A stretch of 64,000 nt of DNA from Opitutaceae bacterium (GTDB lineage Bacteria > Verrucomicrobiota > Verrucomicrobiia > Opitutales > Opitutaceae), in NCBI GenBank assembly GCA_016794785.1, contig JAEUHC010000002.1:62001-126000 (forward strand), read 5' to 3'. The position numbers were made by a program, and so were the translations under genes. Shown piece by piece: positions 24,609 to 33,196 of the stretch. The notes under the pieces were generated by a model, which saw nothing but the letters and a program-made list of their open reading frames with translations, had not been told where the DNA came from and did no database searches. The first letter of the stretch is position 1. Each line of letters opens with the position of its first letter.

Positions 24609-25747
24609 CAAAGTTCCCAGTTGTAGTGGTAACGCGAGAGGAGCTTGGGCTTGGCCGCGGTGACCTGCACGACATCCTCGAAGCGGCAGCCGCCGAGGCC
24701 GGGATAGTAGAGGCCGGGCTCGACGGTGACGACGGTGCCCTTGAGCAGCGTGTAGTCGATGGCGCCGCTCATGCGCGGCGGCTCATGGACCGCGAGGCCG
24801 AGCCCGTGGCCAGTGCCGTGGAAAAATCCGACCGAGCCGGTGGCGGTGCGCTTGGTCTCGAAACCACGGGCTTGGAAAACCGCCTCGACGCCGCGGTGGA
24901 CATCGCGGCCGTTCACGCCGGCGCGGATTTTTTTCAGCGCGGCGAGCTGGGCCGCGCGCACGGCGGAGACGAGCGCGCGCTGCGCATCGCTGGCCCGGCC
25001 GCGGAGGAACGTGCGCGTCATGTCGCCGTAGTAGCCGGTGTTGGTGACGCGCGGAAAAATGTCCACGATGATCAGCTCGTGCGGGCGCAGCGGGCCGGAC
25101 CCGCGCTCATGCGGATCGCAGGCCTGATCGCCCCCGGCGACGATCGTGTTGGCCGAAACGGCGCCGGCCTCGAGGCAGGCGGTCTCGATGGCAAACTTGA
25201 GGCGTTCGCTCGTGAGCGTGGCGCCGCGATGCACGAGGTGGCGGCCGACGACCTTGCTCGCGCGCAGGATTTTCTCGGCGGCGGCGAAACCGAGCGCGCT
25301 GCAGCGGTTGCCCGCGCGGATGGCGGCGACTTCCGAGGGGGATTTGATCTCGCGTTGCGGGAAAATCGCGCCGTCGGCGATCATGAGATCGAGGCCGAGA
25401 GTGCGGAGCTTTTGATAGAGGCCGGCGGGAAAGTCCGCCGGGACGGTGAAGCGCTTCTGGCGATGGTCCTCGGCGGCGAGGTAGATCACTTCGGCCGGAC
25501 CGGGCGGGCGGCGCGACCAGCGGGCGCGGGCACGATCAAGATAGGGCTCGAGGCGCAGCACCACATCGAAACCCGAGGTCCGGCGCACGCGCCCAAACTC
25601 CAGCGCGCTGACCACCGCGTATTTCTTCCCGCGCAGCCCGAAGGCGAGGAAGGGATCGTGCATCGCCACGCGGCCGAAATAGAGCATATCGGCGCTGCGC
25701 TCGGTATCGGCGTAGAGGAGGGGAGGCGGCGTTTTCGGTCCGGGCAC
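24608..25747 (-). CDS. M24-family aminopeptidase (Xaa-Pro peptidase-like)
   Basis: The 379-residue protein has an N-terminal creatinase-like domain and a C-terminal pita-bread metallopeptidase domain. The latter shows metal ligands in ELIIVDIFPRVTNTGYYGDM and the GFFHGTGHGLGLAVHEPPRM histidine segment, with closing glutamates in GTVVTVEPGLYYPG and RFEDVV. This is typical of Xaa-Pro aminopeptidases and dipeptidases. I chose the GTG at 25747 (VPGPKTPPPLLYADTERSAD) because longer frames would overlap the divergent DUF192 gene; a GTG at 25789 is possible. It heads the minus-strand cluster ending with nadK. Confidence 0.88.
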   Translation of the reverse strand: MPGPKTPPPLLYADTERSADMLYFGRVAMHDPFLAFGLRGKKYAVVSALEFGRVRRTSGFDVVLRLEPYLDRARARWSRRPPGPAEVIYLAAEDHRQKRFTVPADFPAGLYQKLRTLGLDLMIADGAIFPQREIKSPSEVAAIRAGNRCSALGFAAAEKILRASKVVGRHLVHRGATLTSERLKFAIETACLEAGAVSANTIVAGGDQACDPHERGSGPLRPHELIIVDIFPRVTNTGYYGDMTRTFLRGRASDAQRALVSAVRAAQLAALKKIRAGVNGRDVHRGVEAVFQARGFETKRTATGSVGFFHGTGHGLGLAVHEPPRMSGAIDYTLLKGTVVTVEPGLYYPGLGGCRFEDVVQVTAAKPKLLSRYHYNWEL

Positions 25748-25796
25748 GGAAGAGGGAAGTTGAATTGCCAGTGGCCGCGCATTAGCCACTGCCCCC

Positions 25797-26369
25797 GTGA
25801 AAAACGCAAATCCGGTTTCGCATCCGCTCCTTGTGGCGGTGGTTCTCGTCGCGCTGGCACTGTCCGCGGCCTGCGCGCGCAAGGACACCGGCGCGGCCAG
25901 CGCGCCGCCGATCAACGCCGCGGCGCCGAAATCGGTCGCGCATTTCTTTCCCATCCGGATCGGCGAGCACACTGTGCGCATGCAGCTCGCGGTGCGGCCG
26001 GCCGAGCATCAGCGCGGCCTGATGGAGCGCCGCGATCTCGGTCGCGACGATGGGATGATTTTCATCTATGAGAAGCCGCAGCAGCTGAGCTTTTGGATGA
26101 AGAACACGCCGGCCCCGCTCGACATCGGCTACATCAACGCCTCAGGCGTGCTGGAGGAAATCTACCAGATGCACCCGTTCGATGAGACGACGGTGTCGTC
26201 GCGCGGGACGCAGCTGCAGTTTGCGCTGGAGATGAACCAAGGGTGGTTTCGCGCCGCCGGGGTGAAGCCCGGCGCCCGCCTCGATCTCGCCGCGCTGGCC
26301 GCGGCGCTGCGGGAGCGTGGCATGGACCCGGCGCAATTCGGGCTCGGCTCCGTGACGGCGACCCGCTGA
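25797..26369 (+). CDS. DUF192 lipoprotein
   Basis: The 190-residue protein starts at a GTG and has a signal peptide with lipobox LSAAC near residue 26, so it should be envelope-anchored. The rest is the DUF192 fold. Diagnostic segments are IGEHTVRMQLAVRPAEHQRG-LM, MIFIYEKPQQLSFWMKNT, PLDIGYINASGVLEEI and the G-x-K-P-G element near AAGVKPGARLDL. Its function is unknown across the family. It diverges from the M24 gene with about 50 bases between starts. Confidence 0.88.
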   Translation: MKNANPVSHPLLVAVVLVALALSAACARKDTGAASAPPINAAAPKSVAHFFPIRIGEHTVRMQLAVRPAEHQRGLMERRDLGRDDGMIFIYEKPQQLSFWMKNTPAPLDIGYINASGVLEEIYQMHPFDETTVSSRGTQLQFALEMNQGWFRAAGVKPGARLDLAALAAALRERGMDPAQFGLGSVTATR

Positions 26370-26380
26370 CGCCGCCGCGA

Positions 26381-26818
26381 TTATTCCTTGGGAATCTCGT
26401 TGTCCGTGCGCAGGACGAGCACGGGCGTCTTGGATTTCACCCAGAGGTCGGCTTCCTTGAAGGCCTTGGCGGGGATGATCTCGATGGCTTCGCCGACGGT
26501 CTTCACGGGCATGAGGCGGCCCTTCTTGGTCGTGTTGTAATCGTAGGCGGTGCGGAAAACACGATCCAGCGTGGTGGCCACGCTCTCGGTTTCGGGCAGC
26601 TGCAGAATCCAGCCGACAAAATCGTGCTTGGGCAGCTTGCCGTCGGGATCGCTCACGAGGATGGCGAACTGCTTCTTCACCGCCGGCGGCTTCTCGTCCT
26701 CGGGGCCGTCGGGTTGCACGGCGAGGTTCATCTCCTCGATCACGCGCCGCAGGATGGCGGGGGAGATGTCGGCCTTCTTGAGGATTTCGGCGACCTTGTT
26801 GACCTCGATTTTCGGCAT
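26381..26818 (-). CDS. Conserved-looking hypothetical protein
   Basis: The 145-residue soluble protein starts MPKIEVNKVAEILKKADI and continues with a helical segment (ILRRVIEEMNLAVQ). A mixed region (QFAILVSDPDGKLPKHDFVG, WILQLPETESVATTLDRVFR) and a Lys-rich end follow (AKAFKEADLWVKSKTPVLVL). I do not recognise the family. Codon use and composition match its neighbours and the frame is well conserved in character, so it looks like a real gene. It is convergent with the DUF192 gene, 11 bases apart. There is no signal peptide or membrane segment. Confidence 0.7.
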   Translation of the reverse strand: MPKIEVNKVAEILKKADISPAILRRVIEEMNLAVQPDGPEDEKPPAVKKQFAILVSDPDGKLPKHDFVGWILQLPETESVATTLDRVFRTAYDYNTTKKGRLMPVKTVGEAIEIIPAKAFKEADLWVKSKTPVLVLRTDNEIPKE

Positions 26819-26876
26819 GGTGTGGGTGGGCGAGGGACCACCAACACACGAAGCCCGCGAATGACCAAGCCAAAAT

Positions 26877-27494
26877 TCAGGGCGCGCGGGCGGTCCGGCT
26901 CCAGCGCGGGAGGAAACGCCCGGTGCGCGCCTGGTAAGCGCGGTAGGCATCGCCGAATTTCCCGATCAGCCGCTGCTCCTCCACGCGGCTGCGCGCCGCC
27001 AGCAGCGCAAACATCGCGAGCCCGCTCGCCAGCACCACGGTGTTGGCTGTGAGGAGGGTCACCGCGATTACGAGGAGCAGGGTCGCGGCATACATCGGAT
27101 GGCGAACCCAGCGGTAGGGTCCGGAAGTGACCAGCGTCGCCTCCGCGCGCGGCACCGAGGTCGAGGTCACATTGAGCCCGAGATGCCGAAACATCCAAGC
27201 AAACAGCGCCGCGCCCGCGCCGCCCACCGGCGCGCCCAGCCCGCGCAGCCATGCCGGCGCGTCCAGGCGCGCAAAGTCCACCCAGCGCGGCTGCACGAGA
27301 AACGCCACGCAGGTGAGCGCGAGCACCGGCGTCACCAGCCACGTGGCGATCCAAAACCACCGCGGGTCGCTTTGCCGCGACACGGCTCCGCCCGCGCGAT
27401 CCGCGCGCAGGCGGTGCGGGATGCCGATGCACGCGACGGCGACAAAGATCGCGGCCAGCGCGAGGCGGAAGCCGGTTTCGGGGCTCAGAGGCAT
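26877..27494 (-). CDS. Isoprenylcysteine methyltransferase-like membrane protein
   Basis: The 205-residue integral membrane protein has four or five hydrophobic helices. The conserved C-terminal SAM-binding region of the ICMT/PEMT-like family reads GPYRWVRHPMYAA (about 136-148), and a later EEQRLIGKFGDAYRAYQART supplies the E-E-x-x-L...F...Y-x-x-Y pattern. Bacterial members methylate varied lipid or small-molecule targets, so the substrate is unknown. It is upstream of the 145-residue hypothetical gene and divergent from the NUDIX gene, with a 122-base gap in between. Confidence 0.85.
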   Translation of the reverse strand: MPLSPETGFRLALAAIFVAVACIGIPHRLRADRAGGAVSRQSDPRWFWIATWLVTPVLALTCVAFLVQPRWVDFARLDAPAWLRGLGAPVGGAGAALFAWMFRHLGLNVTSTSVPRAEATLVTSGPYRWVRHPMYAATLLLVIAVTLLTANTVVLASGLAMFALLAARSRVEEQRLIGKFGDAYRAYQARTGRFLPRWSRTARAP

Positions 27495-27616
27495 GGCTGA
27501 GGGTCGAGGTTGGCGCCGGGGATGTCAAAGTGCCCGCGGTGAGCCGGCGCGCGGCCGTGGCCGGGCCTTGAGGGCAGGCTTGAAGCACGCGAGGCACTCG
27601 CCTCTCGTGTCGGGCC

Positions 27617-28138
27617 ATGAGCCAGCAAGCGGACGAGTGGTTTGACGTGGTGAACGAGCGGGACGAGGTCGTGCGGCGCGAGACGCGTCGGGTCGTCCAT
27701 GCGACGGGGCTGTGGCACCGGGCGGTGCACATCCTCGTCTTTGACGCGGCGGGCCGGGTGTTTCTCCAGAAGCGTTCGATGCTGAAGGACCTGTCGCCGG
27801 GGCTCTGGGATTCTTCGTGCTCGGGGCACGTCGATGCGGGCGAAGACTACGACACGGCGGCGGTGCGCGAGCTGGGCGAGGAGATCGGGCTGCGCGGGGC
27901 GGTGGCGCCCGTGCGCTGGTTTCGCATCGAGGCGTGCGTGGAGACGGGCTGGGAATTCGTCTGGGTCTATCGGCTCAACCATAGCGGCCCGATCACGGTC
28001 GATCCGCGGGAGATTCAATACGGCGAGTGGGTGGCGCCGGCCGAGGTGTCGAGGTGGGTGGCGGCGGGGCCGGGCGAGTTTTGCCCGTCGTTCCGCCTGA
28101 TCTGGCCGCTGGCGGCGGCGCGCCTACAACTCGGGTGA
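27617..28138 (+). CDS. NUDIX hydrolase (IPP isomerase-like subgroup)
   Basis: The 173-residue protein has a perfect NUDIX box at 70-92 (GHVDAGE...RELGEEIGL, fitting G-x5-E-x7-R-E-U-x-E-E-x-G-U). The N-terminal WFDVVNERDEVVRRETRRVV and LWHRAVHILVFDAAGRVFLQ segments are those of the isopentenyl-diphosphate isomerase-like NUDIX subgroup, which in bacteria mostly hydrolyses nucleoside diphosphate derivatives. The exact substrate cannot be assigned. Its 3' end overlaps the convergent 97-residue gene by 15 bases. Confidence 0.9.
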   Translation: MSQQADEWFDVVNERDEVVRRETRRVVHATGLWHRAVHILVFDAAGRVFLQKRSMLKDLSPGLWDSSCSGHVDAGEDYDTAAVRELGEEIGLRGAVAPVRWFRIEACVETGWEFVWVYRLNHSGPITVDPREIQYGEWVAPAEVSRWVAAGPGEFCPSFRLIWPLAAARLQLG

Positions 28139-28417
28139 TGGACGGTGGCGCCGGCCGTAGATGCGCCCCGCGCCCTCGTTGGCGCTGAGGCGCTTGATCT
28201 CGTCGAACTGCTTTTGGGAAATCAGGCGACGGGGGACGCGTTTCTCGGCCTCGTAGATGAGGCGCGCGCGGTCGTCGTCGTCGGGGATGTGTTCTTCCCA
28301 CGGCGTGTGGTGGCCTTGGTGGCGCCACCAAGCGATGTTGCCGCCATGGACGGCGACGTTGACCTGATATTTCCTGCCCTCGGCGTCCTTGTTCCACCAA
28401 CCGAACTCAATGCTCAT
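28124..28417 (-). CDS. Small Trp/His-rich hypothetical protein
   Basis: The 97-residue soluble protein has clustered tryptophans and histidines: FGWWNKDAEGRKYQVNVAV, then NIAWWRHQGHHTPWEEHIPD. A helical, basic C-terminus follows (RARLIYEAEKRVPRRL, SQKQFDEIKRLSANEG). I do not recognise a family or a catalytic motif. Good codon composition and a start 21 bases upstream of the metallophosphoesterase stop argue that it is real. The final 15 bases overlap the NUDIX gene. Confidence 0.6.
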   Translation of the reverse strand: MSIEFGWWNKDAEGRKYQVNVAVHGGNIAWWRHQGHHTPWEEHIPDDDDRARLIYEAEKRVPRRLISQKQFDEIKRLSANEGAGRIYGRRHRPSPEL

Positions 28418-28438
28418 GCCCGTTGATGGCTCGAACGG

Positions 28439-29248
28439 TCAGGCTTGGGCGAGAGGAAACTCCGCGACGACCGGGCCGGGTCGAAACTCCCCCGCGCTGC
28501 GCCGCACTGCACGCACGACCAGCTGATCTGGCAGGATGTCGACCATATGTGCGCTGAAGGGCGGGCAAAACGAGCCGGTGTTAATCACCAGCGGGCCGCC
28601 GGGCCGGCGGCTGATGCCCGGGCGATGAGTGTGGCCGCAGACGACGAAGCGCGCGCGGGCACGGTGGCGCCGCGCCAACGCGGAGGCGTGGGCGGGGCCA
28701 TCGCGCCACGCGCGCAGCACGCGCAGGATGCGTTGCGGCGGCCAGGCAGTGTCACCGATGAAACTGAGGGCGTATTTCAGCGGATCCTGTTCGGACTGGT
28801 GGCGCTGCGGGATGGCGGCGGCGACGCGCCGAAACAAGGCGAACCGCGCCGCGAGATCAGAGGGTGGCCCGGCATCGGCGAGGAGGGTGCGGATGAGCGG
28901 TGCGTCGTTGCCCCAGGGCACGATGTCGTCAAAAAACACGTCTCCATGCGTGACCCAGATTTCCCCGCCTCCGAGATCGAGTTCGTGCCCGGTCGAGATG
29001 TCGGGGTCGTGATTGCCGGTGACCCAGGTGACGGTGCGCGCGTGGCGCGGAAAAAAATCGGCGACCGCGGCGCGGGTCTCGGCCGTGTGCGACGGACGGG
29101 GCCCGACCCGGGTGTCGAGCGTATCACCGTTGAGAACGAGGTGATCGACGCCATCGAGCAGCGGCCGGAGCTGGGCCAGGCTGGCGACGTGGCTCGCGCG
29201 ATCGCCGAAATGGAGGTCGGAGATAATGCGGGTGAGCGGAGCAGGCAC
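28439..29248 (-). CDS. Calcineurin-like metallophosphoesterase
   Basis: The 269-residue enzyme shows the full dimetal motif series: SDLHFGDR near residue 8, LNGDTLDTR, VTGNHDPD and CGHTHRPG near the C-terminus, with an intermediate WVTHGDVFFD. This architecture is shared by UDP-2,3-diacylglucosamine hydrolase-like and other cytosolic phosphodiesterases; LpxH is one candidate but not proven. I chose the GTG at 29248 (VPAPLTRIISDLHF) because longer frames would cross into the divergent gene. The two divergent starts are 45 bases apart. Confidence 0.85.
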   Translation of the reverse strand: MPAPLTRIISDLHFGDRASHVASLAQLRPLLDGVDHLVLNGDTLDTRVGPRPSHTAETRAAVADFFPRHARTVTWVTGNHDPDISTGHELDLGGGEIWVTHGDVFFDDIVPWGNDAPLIRTLLADAGPPSDLAARFALFRRVAAAIPQRHQSEQDPLKYALSFIGDTAWPPQRILRVLRAWRDGPAHASALARRHRARARFVVCGHTHRPGISRRPGGPLVINTGSFCPPFSAHMVDILPDQLVVRAVRRSAGEFRPGPVVAEFPLAQA

Positions 29249-29293
29249 GGGTGGGCGAGGGAAGGGGAGCGGCGCCGTGGCGCAACGGGCAAA

Positions 29294-30034
29294 ATGATTC
29301 GCTTGCTGGCGGCTGCTGGGTGCGTGGCAGTTTGGGGGCCGGTGCTGGCGGCGGCGGAGAGCATCGCGGAACTCTCGGCACTGCACCTTGCGGCGACAGG
29401 CGGCGCGGAGCGGGTGGCGGCATTGCGGGCGATGCGGGCCACGGGCGAAGTCGAGGCAGCGGGAAAGCGGTTGCGGTTTGTGCTGCTTGCGGCGCGTCCG
29501 GATAGCGTGCGGTTGGAAACCGAAGACGAAGGCCGGTCGCTCGTGCAGGGCACGAATGGCGCGGAACCGCCATGGGAGGCGGACTTGTCGTCGACGCCAC
29601 CGCGCAGCAGCGCGATGCCGGTGGCAGCGGCCAAGGTCTTTGCGGCCGACGCGGAGTTTGACGACCCTCTGATCGCCGGCGAGGCGCGTGGCTACATGAT
29701 CGAGGAAGCGGGGCACGCCGAGATCGACGGGGCGAGGTTGACCCGCCTGCTGGTGACGCGGCGGTGGACGGAGTCGTTTTGGCTGCTGATCGATCCCAAG
29801 ACCTATCTTATCGTGCGCCGCGTGGAGCACCGGGCTACAGCGTTGGGGCGGCGCGTGGAGGTGGTGACGCACTATGGGGATTTCCGGCCGGTGGACGGAG
29901 TGTTGCACGCCCATCGCATCGAAGTCGTGGTGGACGGCAAGCGGTCGCAATTGACCCGTATCGAGCGCATCGAATCCAATCCGGTGATCGAGGCCGGGGT
30001 TTTTCGCCGTCCGCTGGTCGCCGATAAAAAGTGA
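29294..30034 (+). CDS. Exported outer-membrane lipoprotein-sorting-like protein
   Basis: The 246-residue product starts with a signal peptide (MIRLLAAAGCVAVWGPVLAA). The mature part has ALHLAATGGAERVAALRAM followed by repeated beta strands (FVLLAARPDSVRLET, FWLLIDPKTYLIVRRVEH, VEVVTHYGDFRPVDGV, HAHRIEVVVDGK). This follows the LolA/LppX-like half-barrel of proteins annotated as outer membrane lipoprotein-sorting proteins, which carry lipid ligands in the periplasm. The ligand is unknown. It lies 51 bases upstream of rpmG. Confidence 0.7.
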   Translation: MIRLLAAAGCVAVWGPVLAAAESIAELSALHLAATGGAERVAALRAMRATGEVEAAGKRLRFVLLAARPDSVRLETEDEGRSLVQGTNGAEPPWEADLSSTPPRSSAMPVAAAKVFAADAEFDDPLIAGEARGYMIEEAGHAEIDGARLTRLLVTRRWTESFWLLIDPKTYLIVRRVEHRATALGRRVEVVTHYGDFRPVDGVLHAHRIEVVVDGKRSQLTRIERIESNPVIEAGVFRRPLVADKK

Positions 30035-30085
30035 TTGCGCCGGCCCGACGGGGTGTGTCTTCTGACCGTTCAACCACCGAATCCC

Positions 30086-30250
30086 ATGCAAGAACAAGTC
30101 ACCTTGGAGTGCACCGAAGCCAAAAAAGAGGGCAAGCCCGTCTCCCGTTACCTCACGTTCCGGAATAAGAAGACCGTGACGGAGCGCATCGAGAAGAAAA
30201 AGTATAACCCCTTCTTGCGTCGCCACACACTGCACAAGGAGATCAAGTAA
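30086..30250 (+). CDS. rpmG: 50S ribosomal protein L33 (cysteine-free form)
   Basis: The 54-residue basic protein matches bL33 ([20 protein letters not shown], then [20 protein letters not shown]). It lacks the two CxxC zinc pairs of the zinc-binding form and keeps a single cysteine. It is thus the zinc-independent variant, as in E. coli. A strong intrinsic terminator follows at 30293-30329, so transcription ends here. Confidence 0.96.
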   Translation: MQEQVTLECTEAKKEGKPVSRYLTFRNKKTVTERIEKKKYNPFLRRHTLHKEIK

Positions 30251-30292
30251 GGAGCTGACACGCTCCCAGCCCCACTATTGTGGCGGCCTTAT

Positions 30293-30329
30293 CGAAAAGC
30301 CGGGCCTTGAGCCCGGCTTTTCGTTTTCC
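30293..30329 (+). terminator. Rho-independent terminator after rpmG
   Basis: A perfect 13-bp stem (CGAAAAGCCGGGC with GCCCGGCTTTTCG) and a CTTGA loop are followed by TTTTCCC. It lies 43 bases after the rpmG stop. Confidence 0.9.
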
Positions 30330-30345
30330 CCGGCCGCACGGCCAC

Positions 30346-30371
30346 AAAAAAACGCGCCGGATAGGGCGCGT
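30346..30371 (-). terminator. Rho-independent terminator of the 82-residue gene
   Basis: Read on the minus strand, ACGCGCC-CTATCC-GGCGCGT is followed by a run of T (the plus strand A-run at 30346-30352). It lies just beyond the stop at 30406 of the minus-strand gene. Confidence 0.85.
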
Positions 30372-30405
30372 CGAAGGAATGCAGAGCGATGAAGTGAATT
30401 TGGGC

Positions 30406-30654
30406 TCAGGCCGCGGGTTTGTTCGATTCACCCTGAGATTGAGCTGAGACGCGGCGGGCGGCGCGCCAGTTTTCGCGGTGCTTGCGGATCCAGTCGAGGA
30501 GGGCGCGTTCGAAGCCGATGTCGTAACCCAGGCGCTCGGACTCCAGCCACTTGTGTTTCAGAATCTCCTCCCGCTCGGCCAGAAATTCCTGGTAGAGGCT
30601 GGAAGTCTTGGCGAATTCTTGGGTCATCTGAGGTTCCGGCGCCGGCGAAGTCAT
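30406..30654 (-). CDS. Short helical hypothetical protein
   Basis: The 82-residue product (ATG at 30654) has a disordered N-terminus (MTSPAPEPQMTQEF). A charged helical core follows: SSLYQEFLAEREEILKHKWL, then ESERLGYDIGFERALLDWIR, then KHRENWRAARR. The HKW-L-S-x-x-x-G-D-x-G-x-x-x-A pattern recalls a short motif at the end of DUF4032 proteins, but the match is too short to name the family. Its own terminator follows, and mrp begins 47 bases upstream of it. A second Met at residue 12 is an alternative start. Confidence 0.7.
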   Translation of the reverse strand: MTSPAPEPQMTQEFAKTSSLYQEFLAEREEILKHKWLESERLGYDIGFERALLDWIRKHRENWRAARRVSAQSQGESNKPAA

Positions 30655-30701
30655 GAAGCTCAACGGTTATGAGAACAATGGCGTCGTGACTGTCAATGCC
30701 G

Positions 30702-31826
30702 TCAATTCCCGGTGCGGTTACCCGCGGCGCCGGCGGAACGTTCCAAGGTGTCGAGCAATGCGGTGGCGATGTCGCGGAAAACCTCTCCCGCTGTGCTTTG
30801 CGGAGCCGAGACGACGATGGGCAGGCCGGTGTCGCCGCCGGCGCGGATTTCAGGGAGCAGCGGCACCTGGCCGAGGAGGGTGGTGCCGAGTTTTTCCGCG
30901 GTCACAATGCCGCCGCCGGAACCGAAGAGATCGTGGCGCTGGCCGGAGGGATCGATGAAGAAGCTCATGTTCTCGGCGACGCCAAGGAGCGGGACGTTGA
31001 CCTTCTGAAACATCAGGCCGCCCTTGCGCGCGACATTCGTGGCCGCGGGCTGCGGAGTCGTGACGATGACAGCACCGTCGAGCGGCAGGGTCTGAACGAG
31101 TGAGAGCTGGGCATCGCCCGTGCCCGGCGGCAAATCGACGAGGAGCAGGTCGAGCTCGCCCCACTGCACGTTTTGCACGAACTGCTGCACCGTCTTCATG
31201 ATCATCGGACCGCGCCAGACGACGGGGGTGTTGTCATCGACGAGGAAGCCCATGCTCATGACCTTCACGCCGTGGCGTTCCATCGGGACGAGCATGGCTT
31301 CGGTGCCTTCGCCGAGGACTTCGGGCCGGCCGGAGAGGCCCATCATGAGCGGGACGCTCGGGCCGTAGATGTCGCAATCCATGAGGCCCACGCGACCGGC
31401 GCGACCACGGGCGGTGAGGACTTGGGCGACGGCACAGGCGAGATTGACGGCAAAGGTGCTCTTGCCGACGCCGCCCTTGCCGGACGCGATGGCGATGGCC
31501 CGGCGGATTTTTTTTGGCGCGCCGGAGTTGCCCGCGAGATTGCCGCCGGTGGCAGTCGTGGCGGTGCTCGCGGGGGTGGCCTTGGCGGGCGTGACGGCGA
31601 TCTCGACGAGGATGTCGGTCACGCCGGGCTGGCCGCGGAGGGCGCGGTCGATGTCGGCCTTGAGCTGGAGCGGGGCCTTGGGATCGCTGCTCGTGAGGGA
31701 GAGGGCGACCTTGACGGTGCCGTCGAAAAATCCCGCCGAGCGCACCAGCCCGAACGACACGATGTCGCGGCTGAAGCCGGGATACTTCACTTGCTTGAGC
31801 AGTTCCTTGATCTCGTCTGACGTCAC
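30702..31826 (-). CDS. mrp: Mrp/ApbC/NBP35-family Fe-S cluster carrier ATPase
   Basis: The 374-residue P-loop ATPase has an N-terminal MIP18/DUF59 domain (about 1-85, IKELLKQVKYPGFSRDIVSF). The Mrp core carries a deviant Walker A GKGGVGKST at 116-124, LMDCDIYGPSVPLMMGL, and LLLVDLPPGTGDAQLSLVQT. Known relatives carry and transfer Fe-S clusters to apoproteins in the cytosol. The C-terminal CxxC normally used to hold the cluster is not evident. It starts at a GTG and is divergent from the TolB-like gene across 103 AT-richer bases, which probably hold both promoters. Confidence 0.93.
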   Translation of the reverse strand: MTSDEIKELLKQVKYPGFSRDIVSFGLVRSAGFFDGTVKVALSLTSSDPKAPLQLKADIDRALRGQPGVTDILVEIAVTPAKATPASTATTATGGNLAGNSGAPKKIRRAIAIASGKGGVGKSTFAVNLACAVAQVLTARGRAGRVGLMDCDIYGPSVPLMMGLSGRPEVLGEGTEAMLVPMERHGVKVMSMGFLVDDNTPVVWRGPMIMKTVQQFVQNVQWGELDLLLVDLPPGTGDAQLSLVQTLPLDGAVIVTTPQPAATNVARKGGLMFQKVNVPLLGVAENMSFFIDPSGQRHDLFGSGGGIVTAEKLGTTLLGQVPLLPEIRAGGDTGLPIVVSAPQSTAGEVFRDIATALLDTLERSAGAAGNRTGN

Positions 31827-31929
31827 GGTGAATTGGAAATTGTGAGCAAATAAGAGTTGTTATGCGGAGAAGCGGTGCAAATAGAAAGGCCCATCGCATC
31901 CGTTTGCGGCGCAAAATAATCTTCTCCTC

Positions 31930-33132
31930 ATGCAACATCTCCTCCGGATCTGCCTTTTCGCCCTAGTCGCCCTTGTCCCGGTCTATGCGCAGACGCGCGC
32001 CAAGGCCGGCGAGGTGAAACTCGGCGAGGTGAAGGTCGCCGTCGATGCGGCCGTGGCGGTGCGGGTCACGGCGAGCAACGCCGAGCTGCAGACGCTCGCG
32101 CTGATGGCCTTCAGCTCGCACGGCGGTTTTCGCATCGAGGGCAGCCGGCCGCAGTTCGACATCAAGTTCACGGCCGTGGCGCCGACGCAGGTGCGCGTGG
32201 ACATCCTGAGCGGACTGGGCGGCGCCCTGAAGGCCTCGCAAGTCGTCACCGGCTCGACGCCGCGGCAGGCTCTGCTCCGCGCCGCGGATTTTGCTGTGGA
32301 AAAAACCAACGGAGTCGGGCTTCGCGGCTTCTTCACGGCGCGTCTCGCCTTTGTCTCTCAGCGCGGCGGGCGTGGCGAGGTGCTGGTCTCCGATCTCTAC
32401 CTCGGCGAAGCCAAGCAGCTCACGCATGACAATGCACTCGTCCTCACGCCGCGCTGGGCGCCCGATGGCTCGCGCGTCATCTTCACGAGTTACTTTCGTT
32501 CGGGGGCGCCGGATATCTTCACCGCCGATGCCGCGACCGGCCGGCGCGAGACCATCGTGAGCCTGCGCGGCACCAACACGGGCGCGCGCTTTAGCCCCAA
32601 CGGCCAGCAGATCGCCATGACGCTCTCGGGCAGCGGATCCCCGGAGATTTTTGTCGCCAATGCGCAGGGGAAACAAATCGCCGCCCGCACGCGCTCCGAT
32701 TCCGCCAAGTCCTCGCCCTGCTGGTCGCCCGACGGCAGCCAGATTCTGTTTGTGATGGAGCCGGGCCCGCAACTTTACGTCATGCCCGCCAGTGGTGGTG
32801 CGCCGCGGCGCCTCAGTCTCGGCTACTCCTACGCCGCCGAGCCGGATTGGAGCCGCACCAAGCGCAACCTGATCGTGTTCACCGTGCGCGTGGCCGGCGG
32901 GCGATACCAGATTGCGACGCACGATCTCGCGACCGGCCAGACCAAACAGGTTTCGAAGGCGAGCTTCGATGCGGTCGAGCCCTCGTGGCTCGCCGATGGC
33001 CGCCACATCGTCTATACCGCCCGTGACCGCACGAGCACCCAGCTGGCGATTCTCGACACGGAGACGGGCAAGAGCACCTCGCTCTCCTCCTTTGGGGCGG
33101 CCGCACTTCAGGCGAGCGTCTGGACGCCTTAA
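31930..33132 (+). CDS. TolB-like exported beta-propeller protein
   Basis: The 400-residue protein has a signal peptide (MQHLLRICLFALVALVPVYA), an N-terminal alpha/beta domain of about 120 residues and a WD40-like/TolB propeller. Repeated blade motifs include LTPRWAPDGSRVIFTSY, GARFSPNGQQIAMTLS, SSPCWSPDGSQILFVME, AEPDWSRTKRNLIVFT and VEPSWLADGRHIVYTA. TolB is the periplasmic component of the Tol-Pal system that keeps the outer membrane tethered during division. Neighbouring tolQRA or pal genes are absent here, so the assignment is by domain layout only. Confidence 0.85.
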   Translation: MQHLLRICLFALVALVPVYAQTRAKAGEVKLGEVKVAVDAAVAVRVTASNAELQTLALMAFSSHGGFRIEGSRPQFDIKFTAVAPTQVRVDILSGLGGALKASQVVTGSTPRQALLRAADFAVEKTNGVGLRGFFTARLAFVSQRGGRGEVLVSDLYLGEAKQLTHDNALVLTPRWAPDGSRVIFTSYFRSGAPDIFTADAATGRRETIVSLRGTNTGARFSPNGQQIAMTLSGSGSPEIFVANAQGKQIAARTRSDSAKSSPCWSPDGSQILFVMEPGPQLYVMPASGGAPRRLSLGYSYAAEPDWSRTKRNLIVFTVRVAGGRYQIATHDLATGQTKQVSKASFDAVEPSWLADGRHIVYTARDRTSTQLAILDTETGKSTSLSSFGAAALQASVWTP

Positions 33133-33144
33133 GAATCAGGCGCG

Positions 33145-33170
33145 AAAAAGCCGCACCCGGAGGGTGCGGC
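33145..33170 (-). terminator. Terminator between TolB-like gene and sodA
   Basis: A perfect 9-bp stem (GCCGCACCC at 33150-33158 with GGGTGCGGC at 33162-33170) is followed on the minus strand by TTTTT. It is placed to end sodA transcription and may also stop read-through from the convergent TolB-like gene. Confidence 0.85.
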
Positions 33171-33196
33171 TGTAGTCATGCGCGGTTCCGCGCAGC

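Noticed and set aside
24626..26071. A 481-codon plus-strand frame opposite the M24 peptidase
   Set aside because: M24 metal-ligand motifs are on the minus strand, and the plus-strand product has no recognisable pattern.
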